The notes: generated from the letters alone by a model not told the origin. A DNA stretch of 6,056 bases from CAZUHN01 sp964620535 (GCA_964620535.1 CAZUHN010000209.1:1-6056); one strand, 5' to 3'; positions 1-5,591 are shown, counted from the first letter of the stretch. Numbers and translations are program-made.

Positions 1-251
1 GATCGGAAAGGGCGGAGACCCTCGGGCGGATCCCCTTCGACCTCGTCGTCACGGTTTGTGGCAACGCGCGCGAGTCCTGCTCCGCCTTTCCCGGAAGGAC
101 CAAGACGATCTACGCCGGGTTCGACGATCCCCTCCGGCTCGCCGAGGGGGCGGGGGGCGAAGAAGAAGCCCTGGGCCACTTCCGCCGGGTGCGCGACGAG
201 ATCAAAGAATTCGTCGAAACGCTTCCTGGGGCGCTGGACCCGGACGGATAG
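1..251 (+). CDS. arsC: Arsenate reductase, thioredoxin-coupled LMW-PTP type (3' end only)
   Basis: This is the last 82 codons of a gene that begins before the window; the frame starts at base 3 and ends at TAG 249-251. The fragment reads FDLVVTVCGNARESC, then FPG, then a GFDDP motif, then a C-terminal helix FRRVRDEIKEFV. In low-molecular-weight-phosphatase-type arsenate reductases (S. aureus pI258 and B. subtilis ArsC), two cysteines separated by six residues (Cys82/Cys89) relay electrons from the catalytic Cys10 to thioredoxin, and a DP motif supplies the general acid. Both are visible here: C-X6-C at codons 57-59 and 78-80, and the DP at fragment residues 42-43. The expected role is cytosolic reduction of arsenate to arsenite. 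The catalytic P-loop lies outside the window, so activity cannot be judged. A plain tyrosine phosphatase is less likely because it would not need the cysteine pair. Confidence 0.85.
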   Translation, partial: SERAETLGRIPFDLVVTVCGNARESCSAFPGRTKTIYAGFDDPLRLAEGAGGEEEALGHFRRVRDEIKEFVETLPGALDPDG

Positions 252-311
252 GCCTCCTCCGCCGGAGCGCTTCGCGGCAGAATCCCGAAATTGCCGACAG
301 AGGAAAAGCCC
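252..311. other. Convergent arsC-mutY gap, no clear terminator
   Basis: Sixty bases lie between the stop codons of two convergent genes, where a bidirectional terminator might be expected. Only short GC-rich self-complementary stretches are present (for example CTCC/GGAG around 256-266). None has a strong stem followed by a T run on either strand, so no terminator is called. Confidence 0.4.
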
Positions 312-1475
312 TTATCCGGCCGCGAGGGCCTTTCGCGCAGCCTCGATGGCGGCGCGCTGGGCGCTGGAAAGGGGAAGGGCGGGAAGGTCCGCCATCTTCA
401 CCCAGCGGGCGACCTCGCTCCCTTTTTTTCGCACCCCGCCGCTTCCCCCCGCCGGGGGGAGGGCGCGGAAGACGCGGAAGAGAATGCGCCTGTGGGTGAG
501 AAGCCGCTCCACGCGGGCGAGCTCCTTTCCCACGGCCCAGCCGGGCCCGATCCATGCCCCGCCCGCCAGCGCGAGCGCCTTCCGCGGGCAGCGCGGGGGC
601 CTTCCCTCCGCCATCACTGCGGGAAGCTCCCACATTCCCCCGAAGAGTCCCCCCTCGGGCCTTCGCACGAGCCGGATCGTACCCCTCCGCTCCGCCCAGA
701 GCTGGAACATGGCGGCCTCCCCGGGCGGCGTCTTCGCGGTCCGGACCGGACGAAGGTGAACCCGCCCCCGGCCCTGCGCGGCGCAATCCTCCTCCAGCGG
801 GCATGCGGGGCATGCGGGCTTTCGCGGCCGGCAGATGCGCGCCCCTAGGTCCATAAGGGCCTGGTTGAAATCGCCCGGCCGCGAAGGAGGGATCAGCGCC
901 TCCGCCTCTTCTCCGAGGGCGGTCCGGCCTGCGTTCGAGTCGATGGGCGCGGGCGAGTCCAGGAGCCGGCTCAGGACGCGGAGCGCGTTTCCGTCGAGAG
1001 CGGCGGCGCGCTCCCCGAAGGCGATGCTCGCCACCGCTGCGGCCATGTAGGGGCCGAAGCCGGGAAGGCGCCGCAGCGCCCCGCGCGTTTCCGGGAGCGC
1101 CTCGCCGGGCCTTTCCATGACGGTCGCAGCGGCGCGGTGAAGATTCCGCGCCCGGGCGTAGTAGCCGAGCCCCTGCCACTCGGCGAGCACCTCTTCGAGC
1201 GGCGCGCTGGCCAGGGCCGCGAGGGTGGGGAAGCGGGCGAGGAAGCGGGGGTAGCGGAGGCGGACGGTTTCGGCGCGGGTCTGCTGGAGCATGACCTCCG
1301 AGACCCAGATGCGGTAGGGATCGGCCTCTCCGCGCCAGGGAAGGGCGCGCTTTTCGGCCGCGTACCAGCCTAGAAGGCGCGCGCGAATCCGCTGGCGCGC
1401 CTGTGAGGCGAGCCGCGCCCGGGGGGCGAGGCGGATCGCGGATTTCGGGATCCGCCTTTTTTTCGCGTTCGGCAT
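312..1475 (-). CDS. mutY: Adenine DNA glycosylase MutY
   Basis: Encodes 387 aa. MutY removes adenine mispaired with 8-oxoguanine and so prevents G-to-T transversions. The glycosylase core runs from about residue 30 to 235. SEVMLQQT carries the catalytic Glu60 (E. coli Glu37). LPGFGPYMAAAV (137-148) is the helix-hairpin-helix. LDGN carries Asp161 (E. coli Asp138). The [4Fe-4S] ligands are C215-X6-C222-X2-C225-X5-C231. Residues 250-380 form the C-terminal NUDIX-like 8-oxoG recognition domain, with LTH at 326-328 in place of the F-S-H loop. Tyr143 stands where E. coli has Ser120 and endonuclease III has its catalytic Lys, which argues for MutY over Nth. The ATG at 1475 gives a basic tail of about 25 residues beyond E. 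coli MutY; it has no clear Shine-Dalgarno. The only other nearby ATG, at 1556, would overlap the divergent gene. The gene converges with arsC across 60 bp. Confidence 0.95.
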   Translation of the reverse strand: MPNAKKRRIPKSAIRLAPRARLASQARQRIRARLLGWYAAEKRALPWRGEADPYRIWVSEVMLQQTRAETVRLRYPRFLARFPTLAALASAPLEEVLAEWQGLGYYARARNLHRAAATVMERPGEALPETRGALRRLPGFGPYMAAAVASIAFGERAAALDGNALRVLSRLLDSPAPIDSNAGRTALGEEAEALIPPSRPGDFNQALMDLGARICRPRKPACPACPLEEDCAAQGRGRVHLRPVRTAKTPPGEAAMFQLWAERRGTIRLVRRPEGGLFGGMWELPAVMAEGRPPRCPRKALALAGGAWIGPGWAVGKELARVERLLTHRRILFRVFRALPPAGGSGGVRKKGSEVARWVKMADLPALPLSSAQRAAIEAARKALAAG

Positions 1476-1539
1476 CCCCGGGAGTGTAGGGAGATCCACC
1501 CGCCTTTTCCACGCCCCGCAGGTCTGGGGGCCGGGAATC

Positions 1540-1554
1540 TGGTATACCTTTTTC
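1540..1554. promoter_or_regulatory. Extended -10 element at the mutY / binding-protein divergent gap
   Basis: On the + strand TGG-TATACC (1540-1548) matches an extended -10 (TGnTATAAT, with C in place of A and T at the last two positions). It lies 6 nt before the ATG at 1555, so transcription would begin at or next to that ATG. No good -35 is seen about 17 bp upstream. The core GGTATACC (1541-1548) is a perfect 8-bp palindrome, so the same bases read TATACC on the - strand and could also serve mutY, whose ATG lies about 65 nt further on. This is inference from pattern only. Confidence 0.4.
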
Positions 1555-2781
1555 ATGATTCGCACGCTATTGGATCGGCGCCCAGGCGCGGTCCGCCTCC
1601 GAGCGGGCGGCTTCCGGCTCATCCTCGCCCTCGCATCGCTGGCGCTTTGGGCGGGGGCGGGGCCCGCCGCCGAGGCGGCCCCTTCCCCGGGGAGAGTCCT
1701 CGTCGTGGGCGCGCTTCTCGACCTTTCGGGGAAGGGCGGGGCTGCCGGGCAGGAGGCACGCGACACCCTCCTCCTCGAGGTGGACCGCCTCAATTCGAGG
1801 CCGGGCGGCGGGGACCAGATTCAGCTCATCACGATCGACACGAAAAGCGACCCCGGAGAGGCGGGGGCGGGGCTCCGGAAGCTCGCGGGCGAGTTCGCCG
1901 CCACCGTCGTCCTGGGTCCCGCCTTGAGCGAGACGGCCGCCGCCGCCGCGGAGGCGGCCGAGATCGTGCGCGTTCCGCTGATATCGATCGCGCCGTCGAT
2001 GGACTTTTATCGCCCCCCCCGCCGGTGGGTGTTTTCCACGGCCCATTCGGTCGCCCTTGCGGCGCGCCGGACCCTGCGGCACATGCGCTCGAAGGGAATT
2101 CGCCGGCTGGCCATTCTCACCGCCTCGGACAAATTCGGCGCTATGGCCCGCATGAGCCTGACTTCCCTCTCGTCCGAGACGGGAATTTCGATCTACCTGG
2201 ACGAGCGCTACGCGCCGAAGGAACATAATTTCCTGCCTTACCTGAAGCGGGCCGCGGCGCGCGGGGCGGGCGGGCTCATCTTTTGGGACCGCGGGCCAGC
2301 GCCGATCGCGATGCTCCGGGCGCGGAGGGCACTCGACCTGAAGCTGGAGGTGTATCTGATCCCGGTCATCTCGGAGGGAGAGGGGCCGAAGGAGGGAGGA
2401 AGGGCCCTCGAGGGCGTTTTCTTTCCCATCGCGCGGATGGGCACCCCCCGCCGCATCCGGGAGGGGAGGCCGGGCTGGGAGGAGATAGACTCCTTCCGCA
2501 ACGCGTTCCGGAGGCGCTTCGGGCGGCGTCCCGGAGGCTATGCGGGCTATGCCGCGGACGCGGTCCGCATCGCCGCCGATGCGCTCTTCTCCGAGGGCGC
2601 CGACCAGGAGCGGGTGCGGAACTACATCGAGGAGCGGCCCGCCTTCTCTGGCCTCACCGGGCGGCACCGGTTTTCCCCCGCCGACCACAACGGCCTCGAC
2701 GAGGACGCCTTCCTCATGGTCCGGATCGAGGGGGGAAAGTGGGTTCTGGACGAGGGGGAGGCGACTTTACAGAAGAAGTAA
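1555..2781 (+). CDS. Secreted branched-chain-amino-acid-type ABC transporter substrate-binding protein (Peripla_BP_6 / LivK-like)
   Basis: Encodes 408 aa. An Arg-rich n-region is followed by a hydrophobic stretch (about residues 21-36) and an AEA-AP signal peptidase I site (cut after about residue 41). There is no lipobox cysteine, so a soluble periplasmic protein is expected. The mature part matches type I periplasmic-binding folds: VGALLDLSG (51-59) near the N-terminus, LGPALSE (120-126), VPLISIAPS (140-148), a second lobe with IRRLAILTASDKFG, and a C-terminal GGYAGYAADAVRIAADAL helix. This fold serves ABC uptake of branched-chain amino acids, amides or other small solutes; the ligand cannot be read from sequence. 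No permease or ATPase gene is adjacent, so the protein is an orphan here. The ATG at 1555 has no Shine-Dalgarno but sits just behind a -10-like element, which may mean leaderless translation; TTG at 1570 is a possible alternative. The gene is strongly GC-rich. Confidence 0.8.
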   Translation: MIRTLLDRRPGAVRLRAGGFRLILALASLALWAGAGPAAEAAPSPGRVLVVGALLDLSGKGGAAGQEARDTLLLEVDRLNSRPGGGDQIQLITIDTKSDPGEAGAGLRKLAGEFAATVVLGPALSETAAAAAEAAEIVRVPLISIAPSMDFYRPPRRWVFSTAHSVALAARRTLRHMRSKGIRRLAILTASDKFGAMARMSLTSLSSETGISIYLDERYAPKEHNFLPYLKRAAARGAGGLIFWDRGPAPIAMLRARRALDLKLEVYLIPVISEGEGPKEGGRALEGVFFPIARMGTPRRIREGRPGWEEIDSFRNAFRRRFGRRPGGYAGYAADAVRIAADALFSEGADQERVRNYIEERPAFSGLTGRHRFSPADHNGLDEDAFLMVRIEGGKWVLDEGEATLQKK

Positions 2782-2782
2782 T

Positions 2783-2859
2783 AGCCAGAACCATTTCTTG
2801 GAGGGCCAGTGAGGGTAAAGGCCCTTATCACAGACCACCCCAAGAAATGGGATCTGGCT
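2783..2859. repeat. Long imperfect inverted repeat behind the binding-protein gene
   Basis: The left arm at 2783-2801 (AGCCAGAACCATTTCTTGG) is the reverse complement of 2840-2859, apart from one mismatch and one extra base in the right arm. Within the 38-nt interval a second inverted repeat, AGGGCC (2802-2807) and GGCCCT (2820-2825), could form an inner stem. The left arm begins two bases after the TAA of the upstream gene. No T run follows either arm, so it is not a textbook intrinsic terminator, although a long hairpin could still protect or end the mRNA. A small MITE or REP-like element with 19-20 bp terminal repeats is the main alternative. No second copy is visible in this window. Confidence 0.7.
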
Positions 2860-2922
2860 GGATCTAAAGATTATTCCTTAGCCAACCAGAGCCGTCTTGG
2901 TTAAAGCCGGTCCACGCGCCTT

Positions 2923-3341
2923 TGACCTGCCCCCGACAGTGGTGCCACTCTTCTATGTTAGTCCTGTGGCCATGGCCGGAGGGTGGAGCGGAGCGTAGCC
3001 CGGAGACCATGGCTCTATCGTCTCGGGTGCCGGCGGCCCGTAGCCGAGCGCGCTGCGAGGCCTTAGCTGATTGTAGGTCTGCCGCCATCGGCTGACCAGC
3101 ACTTTCGCCTCATCCAGCGCATCGAAGATTTCCCGGTTCAGAAGCTCATCTCGCATTTTCCGATAAACGATTCCACATAGCCGTTCTCCCAGGAGTTGCC
3201 AGGATCGATAAAGAGTCTCTTCACCCCGAGGCGAGAGAACCAGTTCCTCGCCCGGTGAGCCGTGAACTCAGCCCCATTGCCCGAGCGAATGTGGTCCGGA
3301 ATTCCCCTTCTCACGAACAGCTCCGCGGACAATAAGATGCA
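2923..3341 (-). mobile_element. Remnant of an IS3-family insertion sequence (transposase 3' end plus one terminal repeat)
   Basis: The downstream end is marked by TGACCTGCCCCC beginning at 2923, which resembles the terminal inverted repeats of many IS3-family elements and lies about 30 bp beyond the transposase stop. Nearby, AGTGG-TG-CCACT (2938-2949) is palindromic. Recognisable transposase sequence stops at about 3341, where the DNA turns AT-richer; orfA, most of orfB and the other terminal repeat are missing. Target-site duplications therefore cannot be checked. The element cannot move by itself. Confidence 0.75.
2953..3341 (-). pseudogene. IS3-family transposase OrfB (integrase catalytic domain), 5'-truncated and frameshifted
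   Basis: Two frames together give the end of the DDE integrase domain. The upstream frame (from about 3341 to the shift near 3156) reads ELFVRRGIPDHIRS, then NGAEF, then SWENGYVESFIGK. The downstream frame (to TAG at 2953-2955) reads MRDELLNREIFDALDEAK, then YNQLRPRSALGYGPPAPE. These are hallmark blocks of IS3-family OrfB. Restoring one A/T in the run at 3156-3159 joins them as GK-MRDELLN. The second catalytic Asp, normally in RSDNGPEF, is Gly (codon at 3279-3281, GGC for GAC, a single transition). The third catalytic residue, Glu of YVES, remains at the correct D-X35-E distance. A TAG at 3342-3344 closes the frame upstream, and about half of a normal OrfB is lost. This is a dead gene; the frameshift alone could be a sequencing error, but the truncation and Asp loss are independent. 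Confidence 0.85.
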
Positions 3342-3655
3342 CTAGGACCTCAATTTCCTGATTGATTTCCCTGATTTTTATCCAAATACTCGTCCAGGGC
3401 CTCTCTCTTTTCTTGATTCATTGAATCGCTTTTTGGACGATTCAATAATAATTGCCACGATCGTAGCCCCCAGATTAGTTTGATAAAACACACTGCAATC
3501 GATGCGTGATCAGATCTCAGATCGGTCAAGTAATTTTTTCTGGTCATACAGAATTGTTGTTGTTTTAAATCCCCGACCCCATCAATGACAGCGCTGGAAA
3601 GTTTGATCGTCATTTGTAGGCTAGACGATCTGAAAGAAATTGGCTGGGTTTAGGT
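3342..3655. other. AT-richer intergenic segment of unknown origin
   Basis: About 315 bp lie between the transposase remnant and the isc promoter. Base composition is plainly more AT-rich than the genes on either side. Near the left edge is a short imperfect tandem repeat (ATTTCCTGATTG followed by ATTTCCCTGATT, 3353-3377), and at 3420-3446 a perfect 9-bp inverted repeat. The only open frame of note is an 87-codon one on the - strand (3350-3613). Its ATG at 3613 has no Shine-Dalgarno, and its product has no family motif that I recognise, so I do not call it a gene. The segment may be decayed acquired DNA. Confidence 0.5.
3420..3446. repeat. Perfect 9-bp inverted repeat, 9-nt loop
   Basis: ATTGAATCG at 3420-3428 and CGATTCAAT at 3438-3446 are exact reverse complements around the loop CTTTTTGGA. 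There is no following T run on the + strand. On the - strand the stem is followed by GAATCAAG, so it is not an obvious terminator either way. It could be an operator for an unknown regulator or a leftover of a mobile element. Confidence 0.55.
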
Positions 3656-3676
3656 AAAAAAAGAGGCAAATTTTTT
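3656..3676 (+). promoter_or_regulatory. UP-like A/T tracts upstream of the isc promoter
   Basis: A run of seven A (3656-3662) and AAATTTTTT (3668-3676) lie about 46-66 bp upstream of the predicted start site, where the RNA polymerase alpha subunit contacts UP elements. Their starts are about 12 bp apart, close to helical phasing, which also favours intrinsic curvature. This is inferred from position and composition. Confidence 0.5.
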
Positions 3677-3686
3677 CTATCTCCCA

Positions 3687-3715
3687 TTGACAGACACAAG
3701 GCGGGGGACTATATA
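3687..3715 (+). promoter_or_regulatory. Sigma70-type promoter of the iscRSU operon
   Basis: TTGACA (3687-3692) is a perfect -35. A 17-bp spacer leads to TATATA (3710-3715), one base from the consensus TATAAT. The start site is predicted near 3722. With the A/T tracts upstream this should be a strong promoter when not repressed. It faces iscR and lies 227 nt before its ATG. Confidence 0.85.
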
Positions 3716-3737
3716 TCCGACTGAACTAGTCGGGGAT
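3713..3737 (+). promoter_or_regulatory. IscR type 1 operator (IscR box)
   Basis: The 25-bp site centres on the perfect dyad CCGACT-GAACT-AGTCGG (3717-3733) with ATA at its left edge and AT at its right. Compared with the published E. coli type 1 consensus (ATASYYGACT RWWWY AGTCRRSTAT) it agrees at 22 of 25 positions by hand count. It overlaps the -10 element and the predicted start site, so bound IscR should block RNA polymerase. Known biology: [2Fe-2S]-IscR binds type 1 sites and represses the isc operon when clusters are sufficient. The gene downstream encodes an Rrf2/IscR protein, so autoregulation is strongly suggested. Confidence 0.9.
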
Positions 3738-3948
3738 TTAAGTTGTCGTATAATAAATCCTTCCGATGGATCTTCTTCGGCCGGCTTTTCCGGCGAATCG
3801 GCCCTGGTTTTGGAGACCTTTTCCGGGATCGGGCAGTTTGGGGAAGAAAAAAAAGAGCAAAAGAAAAGAAGAGGAAGAAATATATAAGAACAAACAAATA
3901 GAGAAACAGTAAAAGAGAAGAACAGAAAAAAAAGATAGAGGAAAAGGG
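3722..3948 (+). other. Long 5' leader of the isc operon with polypurine 3' half
   Basis: If transcription starts near 3722, the leader is 227 nt. Its first half is mixed in composition and holds a small hairpin, GCCGG-CTTTT-CCGGC (3780-3794), whose arms can also pair with the CGGCC at 3799-3803. From 3840 to 3948 it is almost all A and G: I count 11 pyrimidines in 109 bases, three of them in a TATATA at 3881-3886. Such RNA cannot fold on itself and should leave the start of iscR open to ribosomes. GAGGA at 3938-3942, six bases before the ATG, is the ribosome-binding site. An open frame from TTG 3687 to 3887 crosses the promoter and is not taken as a gene. Confidence 0.6.
3749..3754 (+). promoter_or_regulatory. 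Possible second -10 element (TATAAT) in the isc leader
   Basis: A perfect TATAAT lies 34 bp downstream of the main -10. The best -35 candidate at normal spacing is TAGTCG (3727-3732), which matches TTGACA at only three positions and lies inside the right half of the IscR box. It may be a weak tandem promoter or chance in A/T-rich DNA. Confidence 0.25.
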
Positions 3949-4374
3949 ATGCCGGGATTTTCGAAGCGGACGGACTATGCGCTGATGGCGCTCTCCTGCC
4001 TCGCCTCCGAGAAGGAGGGAGAGGCCACGAACTCCCGCACCATCGCCAGCCGTTACGGCATCCCGTCCGAGCTTCTGGCCAAGACCATGCAGCTCCTGGC
4101 CAGGGGCGGGATCGTGGATTCGCGGAACGGCCCCAAGGGGGGCTATGTCCTGGCCCGCCCGCCCGAGTCCGTCACCATCGCCGAAGTAATCCGGGCGATC
4201 GAAGGGCCGATAGTCTTGGCGCATTGCCAAGAGGGCGAGGCCGCCGAGTGCGATCAGTACGAGAAGTGTCCTATATTTCATCCCATGGAGCGCATTCAAC
4301 AGAGGGTGGCCGGTCTTCTCGAGAGCATGACCCTGATGGACATGATCGGCGCACCCTTAGGAGATATTCGATGA
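3949..4374 (+). CDS. iscR: Rrf2-family iron-sulfur cluster regulator IscR
   Basis: Encodes 141 aa, a cytosolic transcription factor. The N-terminal winged helix (SKRTDYALMALSCLA, then the recognition region TIASRYGIPSELLAKTMQLLARGGIVDSRNGPKGGYVLARP) is typical of Rrf2 proteins. The dimer helix with the cluster-binding cysteines follows: C93-X7-C101-X5-C107, then His111. E. coli IscR has C92-X5-C98-X5-C104-X2-H107, so the first gap is two residues longer and the His one residue further away; NsrR-type Rrf2 proteins also use three cysteines. Position at the head of iscSU behind a strong IscR box supports IscR over NsrR. The protein lacks most of the C-terminal tail of E. coli IscR (162 aa). The start is fixed by GAGGA six bases upstream. 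The stop overlaps iscS in ATGA, so translation is probably coupled. It should repress its own operon when clusters are plentiful. Confidence 0.9.
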   Translation: MPGFSKRTDYALMALSCLASEKEGEATNSRTIASRYGIPSELLAKTMQLLARGGIVDSRNGPKGGYVLARPPESVTIAEVIRAIEGPIVLAHCQEGEAAECDQYEKCPIFHPMERIQQRVAGLLESMTLMDMIGAPLGDIR

Positions 4375-5591
4375 GCATCAAGTTGCCCATTTACATGGAC
4401 TACCAGGCTACGACCCCGATGGATCCGCGCGTTCTCGATGAAATGCTTCCCTACTTCAACGAGAAATTCGGGAACGCGGCGAGTCGGAACCACAGCTTCG
4501 GCTGGGAGGCGGAGAAGGCGGTCAATTTATCGCGCGAGCACATCGCGGGCCTCATCGGCGCGGATCCGCGCGAGATCGTCTTCACGAGCGGGGCCACCGA
4601 GTCGGACAACCTTGCCCTCAAGGGCGTTGCCGAGATGTACAAGGAGAAGGGGAACCACGTCGTCACCTCCGCCATCGAGCACAAGGCCGTCATCGATTCG
4701 GCCAAGCGTCTTGAGAAATGGGGCTTCGAGGTGACCTACATCGACCCCCCCGAGGACGGGATCACGACGGCGGAGATGGTCGAGGCGGTGCTGACTGACC
4801 GGACGATCCTGGTTTCCATCATGGCGGTGAACAACGAGATTGGGGTCATCAATCCCGTCGGGGAGATCGGAAAGCTCTGCCGGGAGCGGAAGATTCTTTT
4901 CCACACCGACGCGACCCAAGGCTACGGGAGGATTCCGATCGACGTGAACGAGATGTGCATCGATCTGATGTCCCTCACCGCGCACAAAATCTACGGCCCC
5001 AAGGGGATCGGCGCCATTTATGCGCGGCGGCGTAAACCGCGCGTGCGCATCTCCCCGATCATCGACGGCGGGGGCCACGAGCGCGGCATGCGCTCGGGGA
5101 CGCTGAACGTTTCCGGCATCGTGGGCTTCGGCAAGTCGGCCGAGCTTTGCCGGGAGGAAATAGATGGGGAGGCCATCCGCCTCACTAACCTCCGGGAAAA
5201 GTTCAGGTCCATTCTTTTCGAGAGCCTCGATGAGGTTTACGTGAACGGGCACGAGACGAAACGGATTCCCGGAAACTTGAATGTCAGCTTCCCCTATGTC
5301 GAGGGGGAGTCTCTCATCATGGGGCTCAAGGACGTGGCGGTTTCCTCGGGCTCGGCCTGCACCTCGGCCAGCCTCGAGCCCAGCTACGTGCTCAAATCTA
5401 TGGGACGGGGGGATGAACTGGCCCACTCCTCCATCCGCTACGGCTTGGGGCGCTACACCACCGAGGAGGAGGTCGATTATGTGGCCGAGAAGACGGTGGA
5501 GGTCGTCAACCGCATGCGGGAGATGAGCCCGCTCTATGAAATGGTGAAGGAGGGCGTTGACCTCTCGAAAGTAGAATGGGAGGCGCACTAG
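4371..5591 (+). CDS. iscS: Cysteine desulfurase IscS
   Basis: Encodes 406 aa, close to E. coli IscS (404). This PLP enzyme converts L-cysteine to alanine and passes persulfide sulfur to IscU and other acceptors in the cytosol. Visible features in order: YMDYQATTP (8-16), SGATESDN (73-80), His104 in AIEHKAV, Asp180 and Gln183 in HTDATQGYG, the PLP-binding Lys206 in TAHKIYGPKG, RSGTLN (241-246), the catalytic loop SSGSACTS with Cys330, and the group I IscS tail VDLSKVEWEAH used for partner contact. The start ATG at 4371 overlaps the iscR stop by four bases and has AGGAG (4359-4363) seven bases upstream. The reading can be extended in frame back to 4224, but that part lies over iscR and lacks homology to the family. 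Codon third positions are less extremely GC-rich than in mutY or the binding protein. Confidence 0.98.
   Translation: MSIKLPIYMDYQATTPMDPRVLDEMLPYFNEKFGNAASRNHSFGWEAEKAVNLSREHIAGLIGADPREIVFTSGATESDNLALKGVAEMYKEKGNHVVTSAIEHKAVIDSAKRLEKWGFEVTYIDPPEDGITTAEMVEAVLTDRTILVSIMAVNNEIGVINPVGEIGKLCRERKILFHTDATQGYGRIPIDVNEMCIDLMSLTAHKIYGPKGIGAIYARRRKPRVRISPIIDGGGHERGMRSGTLNVSGIVGFGKSAELCREEIDGEAIRLTNLREKFRSILFESLDEVYVNGHETKRIPGNLNVSFPYVEGESLIMGLKDVAVSSGSACTSASLEPSYVLKSMGRGDELAHSSIRYGLGRYTTEEEVDYVAEKTVEVVNRMREMSPLYEMVKEGVDLSKVEWEAH

Noticed and set aside
202..1512. Very long - strand open frame (436 codons) and several + strand frames of 70-230 codons across the mutY region
   Set aside because: They are Arg/Pro/Gly-rich shadow frames of a GC-rich gene; only the 312-1475 frame carries MutY motifs.
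1476..1793. 106-codon upstream extension of mutY
   Set aside because: It is antisense to the binding-protein gene's signal peptide region, is low-complexity Arg/Pro/Ala, and lies outside MutY similarity.
3138..3160. Programmed frameshift in the IS3 transposase
   Set aside because: In IS3 elements the programmed shift lies between orfA and orfB at a slippery A-run; this break is deep in the orfB catalytic domain at a four-base T run, so it is a mutation or sequencing error.
3350..3613. 87-codon - strand frame in the AT-rich segment
   Set aside because: No Shine-Dalgarno before its ATG, no recognisable motif, and it runs across the inverted repeat; coding status cannot be supported.
3687..3887. 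66-codon + strand frame starting at TTG
   Set aside because: It starts inside the -35 element and runs through the -10 and IscR box; no ribosome-binding site and no family resemblance.
3709..4299. 196-codon - strand frame rich in Phe/Leu that looks like a membrane protein
   Set aside because: The hydrophobic run is just the complement of the polypurine leader, and the rest is antisense to iscR.
4527..5588. 353-codon - strand frame opposite iscS
   Set aside because: It mirrors iscS, whose + strand product has all desulfurase catalytic residues; the antisense frame shows no family features.
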